DNA of 64,000 nucleotides from Pseudomonas sp. FP2196 (GTDB lineage Bacteria; Pseudomonadota; Gammaproteobacteria; Pseudomonadales; Pseudomonadaceae): NCBI RefSeq assembly GCF_030687715.1, contig NZ_CP117445.1, positions 1,050,501 to 1,114,500 of the forward strand, read 5' to 3'. Shown piece by piece: positions 59,564 to 64,000 of this stretch (position 1 is its first letter; each line of letters starts with the position of its first letter). The notes under the pieces were generated by a model. It saw only the letters and a program-made list of their open reading frames with translations, ran no database searches and was not told where the DNA came from. The position numbers and the translations under genes were made by a program.

Positions 59564-61051
59564 TCAGAAGCGCCAGATCACGTCGATGAACGCGCGGTGC
59601 ATGTACGAATCAACCTGGCTGCCATAGGCGTCGCCCGGCTTGAACACGCCGCCACGCAACCGTACCAGCGCCGAAGGCTCGTCGATCGACTGGCTCAACG
59701 CCGCCGGCAACAGGCCTTGCTTGAAGTACTTGGTGACGACCAGATCCATCTCCTGACCCAGATCCTTGTTGCCGTCCTGCAGTGGCAAAGAAGTGCTGGA
59801 AAGGATCGCGCCAGTGACGTCGTCGGTGTTGTTCTCAACGGCGTTGATGCCGTTGCTGCCGACCGGTTTGCTACCGTCGACACGCCAGAACTTGTGGTAG
59901 ATCAGGCTGGCGTCGTACTCGTCGTTGAGCATCCACGAACCGAACAGGGTGGCGGTCTGCATGTTGTTCATTTCGCCACGGAAGGCTTCGCCGAAACGGT
60001 GAACCCGCGAACGGGTACCGGTGTAGTTCGAGCGGTTGCTCTCCAGACCGGTCTGTTCGTAATCGGCGCTGGCGCGGGCATACGCGGCGCCGACCTGCCA
60101 TTGCGGATCGAGGCGCAGACGCACACCGATGTCGGTGGCCCAGCCATTCACATCATCGCTGCGCTTGGCTTGCGCCGGGCGCGAACCATCGGCGTTCAGC
60201 GCGTTGACCGTGTCGCGGTCGCCGCTCATGCCGGTGATGCTGCCCCAGTAGTTGACGGTGTTGGTGTTGCGCCAGTTGTAGGCGTCGCTGTCGGCGGTGA
60301 GACCAAGCCAGCTGATGTCGCCGTTCTCTTTCTTGTCCAGCGAGTCACCGGCAACGCCCGGCTCTGGATAATCCAGTTTACCGTCGTCGTGGGTGTGGTG
60401 ACCGCGGATGCCGACCCAGTTACCCGGTGTCCACTGGTAAGCGGCATCGGCGTAGGCGTGCAGGCGATCTTTGTCTTTCGGCGCCAGCTCTTTGAGGTCG
60501 GTGCGGTATTCGCTGAAGCGTTCGGCAACACCGGCGTTGGCACGCAACAGGGTGGTGTCGAAGGTCCAGTTCAGTGCTTCGATGTTGGTGTCGCGCCACT
60601 GGCCGTCGTCATTGCGCAGGCGCTGGCGACCGAACTTGAGCATCTCGCCAGGGTACGGGGTGAGGCCGCTGTAGCCGACCCAGAATTCACGCATCGCCAA
60701 GTAGTTTTTCTTGGTCTTGCGGTCACCGTTGTCGGTGGTCTGGGTGCCGTCGCTGTCGGACTGCTGCAGGGTGTCGGTCTCGATGATGTCGGTCGAGGTC
60801 ACGGCCTGGCCCATGGCGTAGGCGCTCCACGCGCCGCTTTCGCCGTAGACCCACGGACGCAGATCGAGGCCGACACCGTTGACGTCGCCGCCACTGGCGG
60901 TGCCGAGGTCGCGGTCGTCTTCGGACTGGCCGGTGATTTTCACTTCGAGGCCGAAGTTTTTGCTTTCAGTCATCGCGGCCAGTGTCGGGCAAGACCAGAT
61001 CAGCGCGAAAGTGAGGCCAATGCCGGCCTTCACGAATGGATTGAGCTTCAT
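59564..61051 (-). CDS. algE: Outer-membrane alginate porin AlgE
   Basis: 495 aa. Signal peptide ([17 protein letters not shown]), then an 18-strand beta-barrel with Arg/Lys-rich inner face for the polyanion ([47 protein letters not shown]) ending in FIDVIWRF with a terminal Phe. Exports alginate across the outer membrane, bound by AlgK. Start overlaps the algK stop by ATGA. Confidence 0.96.
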   Translation of the reverse strand: MKLNPFVKAGIGLTFALIWSCPTLAAMTESKNFGLEVKITGQSEDDRDLGTASGGDVNGVGLDLRPWVYGESGAWSAYAMGQAVTSTDIIETDTLQQSDSDGTQTTDNGDRKTKKNYLAMREFWVGYSGLTPYPGEMLKFGRQRLRNDDGQWRDTNIEALNWTFDTTLLRANAGVAERFSEYRTDLKELAPKDKDRLHAYADAAYQWTPGNWVGIRGHHTHDDGKLDYPEPGVAGDSLDKKENGDISWLGLTADSDAYNWRNTNTVNYWGSITGMSGDRDTVNALNADGSRPAQAKRSDDVNGWATDIGVRLRLDPQWQVGAAYARASADYEQTGLESNRSNYTGTRSRVHRFGEAFRGEMNNMQTATLFGSWMLNDEYDASLIYHKFWRVDGSKPVGSNGINAVENNTDDVTGAILSSTSLPLQDGNKDLGQEMDLVVTKYFKQGLLPAALSQSIDEPSALVRLRGGVFKPGDAYGSQVDSYMHRAFIDVIWRF

Positions 61052-62454
61052 AGTTTTTCCTCGCCGTCTTCTTCTTGCAGGGCGTGCAGTTGCAGCGTGT
61101 TCTGATTCAGGGCACCACGGCTGGCCTGTTCCTGTCGCAGCAGGCGCTGGGCTTCGGCCAGACGCTCGGGCGGCAACTGCGCCGCGAGGGTGGTCGCCAG
61201 CTCATCGGCTTGTGGGGTGTTTTGCGCCTTGGCCAATTGGCTGAATACATAGGCGTTGAGCGGGTCGGGCTTGGTGCCCTTGCCTTGGGAAAACAGCTGG
61301 GCGATGGCGAAGTCAGCGCTGTTCTGGCCGTTGCGCGCAGCGGTCAGCAGGTGGTCGAGCGCCTTCTGCGGATAGACCTTGCCCAGGTAACCACGGCGGT
61401 AGATCTGGCCGAGGTAGTAGTCGGCAGCGACTTCACGGCCCACGGCTTTCTGGAAATGTTCTTCGGCGACTTTGGCGTCGGCCGGGACCATTTTGCCTTC
61501 GTAGTAGAGCTTGCCCAGCAACAGCTCGGCGCGCGGCTGGTCGGCGGCGCGGCCGTTGTCGAGGTACTTCATCATCTGATCGACGTCGCCCAATTCAGGG
61601 AAGTCGTAAAGCAATTGCGCGAGGGTCACCCACGACGCCGGGTAGCCCGGAGCAATCGGCTCAAGCAGCGACTGCGCGGTTTTTTCGTCGGTCTCGCCCA
61701 GGGTCGAATCGGCCAGCACACGGGCGACGGAATCGACGCGTTGAGCGGTGACGGTGCCGCGGCTGTAACCGGCCTGCATTTGCTTGATCAGCTCGGCCTG
61801 TTGCTCCGGCTGGGCACGTTTCTGATAGACCGTGGCCAGTTCGACGTAGCAGATGTCGGTGGTGTTGAGGGCGGCTTTGCAGATCTTTTCCACGTCATCC
61901 AGGTGCTGGTCGTAAGTGCCTTGGGTGCGATACAGCAGCACTTGCGCCAGTCCCGCTTCCGGGTAACCGGATTTGCGCCACTGATCGATCTGCTGCTGAG
62001 CGTTGATGTTCGGGAAGCTGTGCGGGTATTGCAGGTACAGCATCGCCAGCGGGATCAACGTATTGCCTTCGCCATGGGCGGCGGCTTTTTTCAGCAGGGT
62101 TTCGGCTTCGTGGTGCTCGGCTTCGGTGGAACCGGGTTTGGCCACCAGCAAGCGACCCAGACGGGCCTGAGCGCGAGGTGAAACACTGGCCGCCGCGCGA
62201 TAGGTCGCTTCGGCCTGTTTCATCTGCGCAGGGTCACGGCTGTCGACCTGGATATCGGCGAGGCCGACTTGCGCTTCGCTGTAACCCAGATCGGCCAGTT
62301 GCTGATAGTTCTGCGCCGCGGTGGCGGTGTCGCCACGCTTGAGCGCTTCGTTGGCCAGACGCTGATCGGGCAGGCCGGCGCAACCGGCCAAGGCAATTGC
62401 CATGGCCAGGGTCAGCGGAACCGGCAGGATTCTGATTGGGCTAGTCACAGGCAT
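61048..62454 (-). CDS. algK: Alginate export lipoprotein AlgK
   Basis: 468 aa outer-membrane lipoprotein. Lipobox [12 protein letters not shown] (Cys24), then Sel1/TPR-like repeats across the length ([49 protein letters not shown]). Scaffolds AlgE and AlgX. Starts ten bases after alg44 and couples to algE by ATGA. Confidence 0.95.
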   Translation of the reverse strand: MPVTSPIRILPVPLTLAMAIALAGCAGLPDQRLANEALKRGDTATAAQNYQQLADLGYSEAQVGLADIQVDSRDPAQMKQAEATYRAAASVSPRAQARLGRLLVAKPGSTEAEHHEAETLLKKAAAHGEGNTLIPLAMLYLQYPHSFPNINAQQQIDQWRKSGYPEAGLAQVLLYRTQGTYDQHLDDVEKICKAALNTTDICYVELATVYQKRAQPEQQAELIKQMQAGYSRGTVTAQRVDSVARVLADSTLGETDEKTAQSLLEPIAPGYPASWVTLAQLLYDFPELGDVDQMMKYLDNGRAADQPRAELLLGKLYYEGKMVPADAKVAEEHFQKAVGREVAADYYLGQIYRRGYLGKVYPQKALDHLLTAARNGQNSADFAIAQLFSQGKGTKPDPLNAYVFSQLAKAQNTPQADELATTLAAQLPPERLAEAQRLLRQEQASRGALNQNTLQLHALQEEDGEEKL

Positions 62455-62463
62455 GTCCTCGAC

Positions 62464-63633
62464 TTAAAGACCGGCAGCCATGGCTTTGTCGATCAGCCAG
62501 TTCAGGTTCGGGCCACGGTCGCTGTTCACTTCCACCGGGCGGCCGGCGAGGCTGCTGTCGAGCGACTCGTCAGGCTTGATCTGTACGCGGATATCGGAGG
62601 ACAGATCGGCGCTTTTCAGGCTGGTGCTGCTGACGATCTTGCCGGTGCGGATCTTGTCTTCGCCGGCGATCTGGAAGCTCACCGGGGTGCCCGGACGCAC
62701 GTCGCCGAACTGGCGATAGGAGAAGCGTGCTTCCACATTCGCCTCGGTGTTGCGCGGTACCAGTTGGAAGATCACATCGCCCTTGCTCGCGTATTGACCG
62801 TCGGCCACCAGTTGCTGGGCCACGGTGCAATCGCACGGCGAGGTCAGGGTGCCGGTCATTTGCTTGCCGAACAGTTCTTCAACCTTGGCCGGGGACAGTT
62901 GGTCTTCTTCCAGGTGACCTTTGAGCACGTCGAGCATGCTGGTGCTGAAGGTCGCCAGCGGTGCGCCTTTGGCGGCGACACCGTCGGACTTGACCAGGCT
63001 CTGCACGGTGCCGTCGCGCGGCATGGTGATGTTCATGCCCGGTACGCTGACAAGGCCCGCCTGCGCATGGCTGACGAAGTACATGCCGTACACCGATTTG
63101 AAGATGAAACCCGCCGCAACCAGGCCGACCGCAAAAATACCGGCACTGAACGTCACTGCTTTCAGACGCCCGAACGGGGTCATGCCGCTGCCGCCGTCCT
63201 TGACCTTGCGCGCCTTGGTGAAGTTGTCGCGCTGCAGGGTTGCCAGCACTTCACCCATGCTGACGATGTCGCCGGCCAGGTGCGAAGTGATCAAGTGGCG
63301 CAGAGTGGAAATGTCCTGCGGCTCAAGGTTCTGGAACTGGCAACCGGCACGGCCGGTCTGGCGGTCGAAGGAGCGCACCTGCAGTTCAACGTCCATGGCC
63401 AGGCCGAGGTTGTCGATGACGAATTGCAGGCGGGCCTTGTACACCTCGCCGATGGTCAGCGGCATTTGCCCGGCGTTGAACGCCAGACCACCGGCGGACA
63501 GGTCGAGAACCCGTGCTTCCATTGGCGTCCGGTCGGGGCCGAAGAAACGCAGCTTGGCCGGGATTTTCACTCGGGCGTGTTGGCGCTGGGCTTCGGATTC
63601 ATGCACTACGTTGGCGTTGACGGCGGTATTCAT
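62464..63633 (-). CDS. alg44: Alg44, c-di-GMP-binding alginate polymerisation protein
   Basis: 389 aa. N-terminal PilZ domain with the c-di-GMP residues Arg17 and Arg21 (RQHAR) and Asp44/Ser46 in DLSAGGLAF, at the same positions as in P. aeruginosa Alg44. One membrane helix (LKAVTFSAGIFAVGLVAAGFIF), then a periplasmic HlyD-like part (MPRDGTVQSLVKSDGVAAKGAPL). It binds c-di-GMP and switches on the Alg8 synthase. Confidence 0.96.
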   Translation of the reverse strand: MNTAVNANVVHESEAQRQHARVKIPAKLRFFGPDRTPMEARVLDLSAGGLAFNAGQMPLTIGEVYKARLQFVIDNLGLAMDVELQVRSFDRQTGRAGCQFQNLEPQDISTLRHLITSHLAGDIVSMGEVLATLQRDNFTKARKVKDGGSGMTPFGRLKAVTFSAGIFAVGLVAAGFIFKSVYGMYFVSHAQAGLVSVPGMNITMPRDGTVQSLVKSDGVAAKGAPLATFSTSMLDVLKGHLEEDQLSPAKVEELFGKQMTGTLTSPCDCTVAQQLVADGQYASKGDVIFQLVPRNTEANVEARFSYRQFGDVRPGTPVSFQIAGEDKIRTGKIVSSTSLKSADLSSDIRVQIKPDESLDSSLAGRPVEVNSDRGPNLNWLIDKAMAAGL

Positions 63634-63668
63634 AGGGGCGATTTCCTTGTTAATTCAATAGGGGCGGG

Positions 63669-64000
63669 TCAGACCATCATCAGCAGCACGGCGACGAAAA
63701 TGCTGCCGGCGGAGAAGGTCATGGTCCGAGACGACCAGGTGTTGAACCAACGTTGAAAGCTGGCGAGATCACGGGTCAGGGAAGTGGGCTGGCGAGTCCA
63801 GGATTGTTGGTCGAGGCGGAAGAACACGTAGATCTTCACCAACGCGCCGACGATCTGGTTGTAATAAAGAATTGCCGGGTAGGCCGGGCCGATCCGGTGA
63901 CCTGAGCAGGACAACAGCAAGGTCAGGATCAGGCGGGTGATGCCGATCCACAGCAGGTAAACCAGGATGAACGCGGTGCCGTACTTGAAGCTGGCGATGA
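63669..64000 (-). CDS. alg8: Alginate synthase Alg8, C-terminal part (cut by window edge)
   Basis: The last 110 codons of the glycosyltransferase-2 alginate polymerase. The visible part has membrane helices ([46 protein letters not shown]) and the tail [13 protein letters not shown], then [15 protein letters not shown]. The catalytic domain and algD lie past base 64000. It ends 35 bases before alg44, as expected for the operon. Confidence 0.92.
   Translation of the reverse strand, partial: IASFKYGTAFILVYLLWIGITRLILTLLLSCSGHRIGPAYPAILYYNQIVGALVKIYVFFRLDQQSWTRQPTSLTRDLASFQRWFNTWSSRTMTFSAGSIFVAVLLMMV

Overview
This 64 kb window comes from a Pseudomonas of the fluorescens group. The evidence is the alginate gene order, an HmgR-controlled homogentisate operon, paired FecI/FecR/TonB-receptor modules, lineage-restricted small families (DUF6124, DUF6543, DUF3509, DUF3325, DUF3649) and many REP/REPIN palindromes of several sequence types in the spacers. 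I saw no tRNA, rRNA, CRISPR array, insertion sequence or prophage core. All identifications rest on reading translated sequence and motifs; no database search was run.

Layout. 1-1.8 kb: the N-terminal two thirds of an S-type pyocin on the minus strand, its reading frame broken at a run of nine G; toxin domain and immunity gene lie outside the window. 2.5-8.4 kb: DUF1302 plus DUF1329 envelope proteins and a large MalT/LuxR-type regulator. 8.6-11 kb: a short DUF6543 dermonecrotic-toxin-like protein in more AT-rich DNA. 11-16.7 kb: homogentisate branch of Phe/Tyr catabolism (HmgR repressor, then hmgA-fahA-maiA and an aromatic-acid MFS transporter). 16.7-23.6 kb: housekeeping and stress genes (SirB1-like protein, a leucine-dehydrogenase-like protein lacking its catalytic lysine, LexA-box-controlled YebG, PsiE, serine deaminase with a divergent LysR regulator, HPF/RaiA-like factor).

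23.6-34.1 kb is an iron block: a minus-strand fecI-fecR-fecA-like module, a Fur-box-like site, a DUF3649/PepSY/DUF3325 membrane cassette, then a second sigma/anti-sigma/TonB-receptor module. 34.2-39.2 kb: AraC regulator, EamA exporter, DUF2165 protein, 2-ketoacid reductase, a dense patch of dispersed repeats, and a DUF6124 gene preceded by a strikingly structured 5' leader. 39.3-45.5 kb: LysR regulator divergent from a complete AaeXAB-like efflux operon with its own outer-membrane channel. 45.6-49.8 kb: MFS exporter with an NTF2-like partner, LysR regulator, short-chain dehydrogenase and a small membrane protein.

50.0-64 kb: the alginate operon on the minus strand (alg8 partial-alg44-K-E-G-X-L-I-J-F-A), ending in a strong terminator. 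AlgD and most of Alg8 lie past the right edge. Alg8/Alg44 polymerise under c-di-GMP control, AlgK/E/X/G/L form the periplasmic and outer-membrane export, epimerase and lyase complex, AlgI/J/F/X acetylate, and AlgA supplies GDP-mannose precursor. REPINs sit in the only two long gaps of this operon (algL-algI and algF-algA).

Most worth a second look: the hairpin-rich leader of the DUF6124 gene, the G9 tract in the pyocin gene, the Lys-to-Val change in the leucine-dehydrogenase-like protein, the duplicated-looking short DUF6543 protein, and the REPINs inside the alginate operon.
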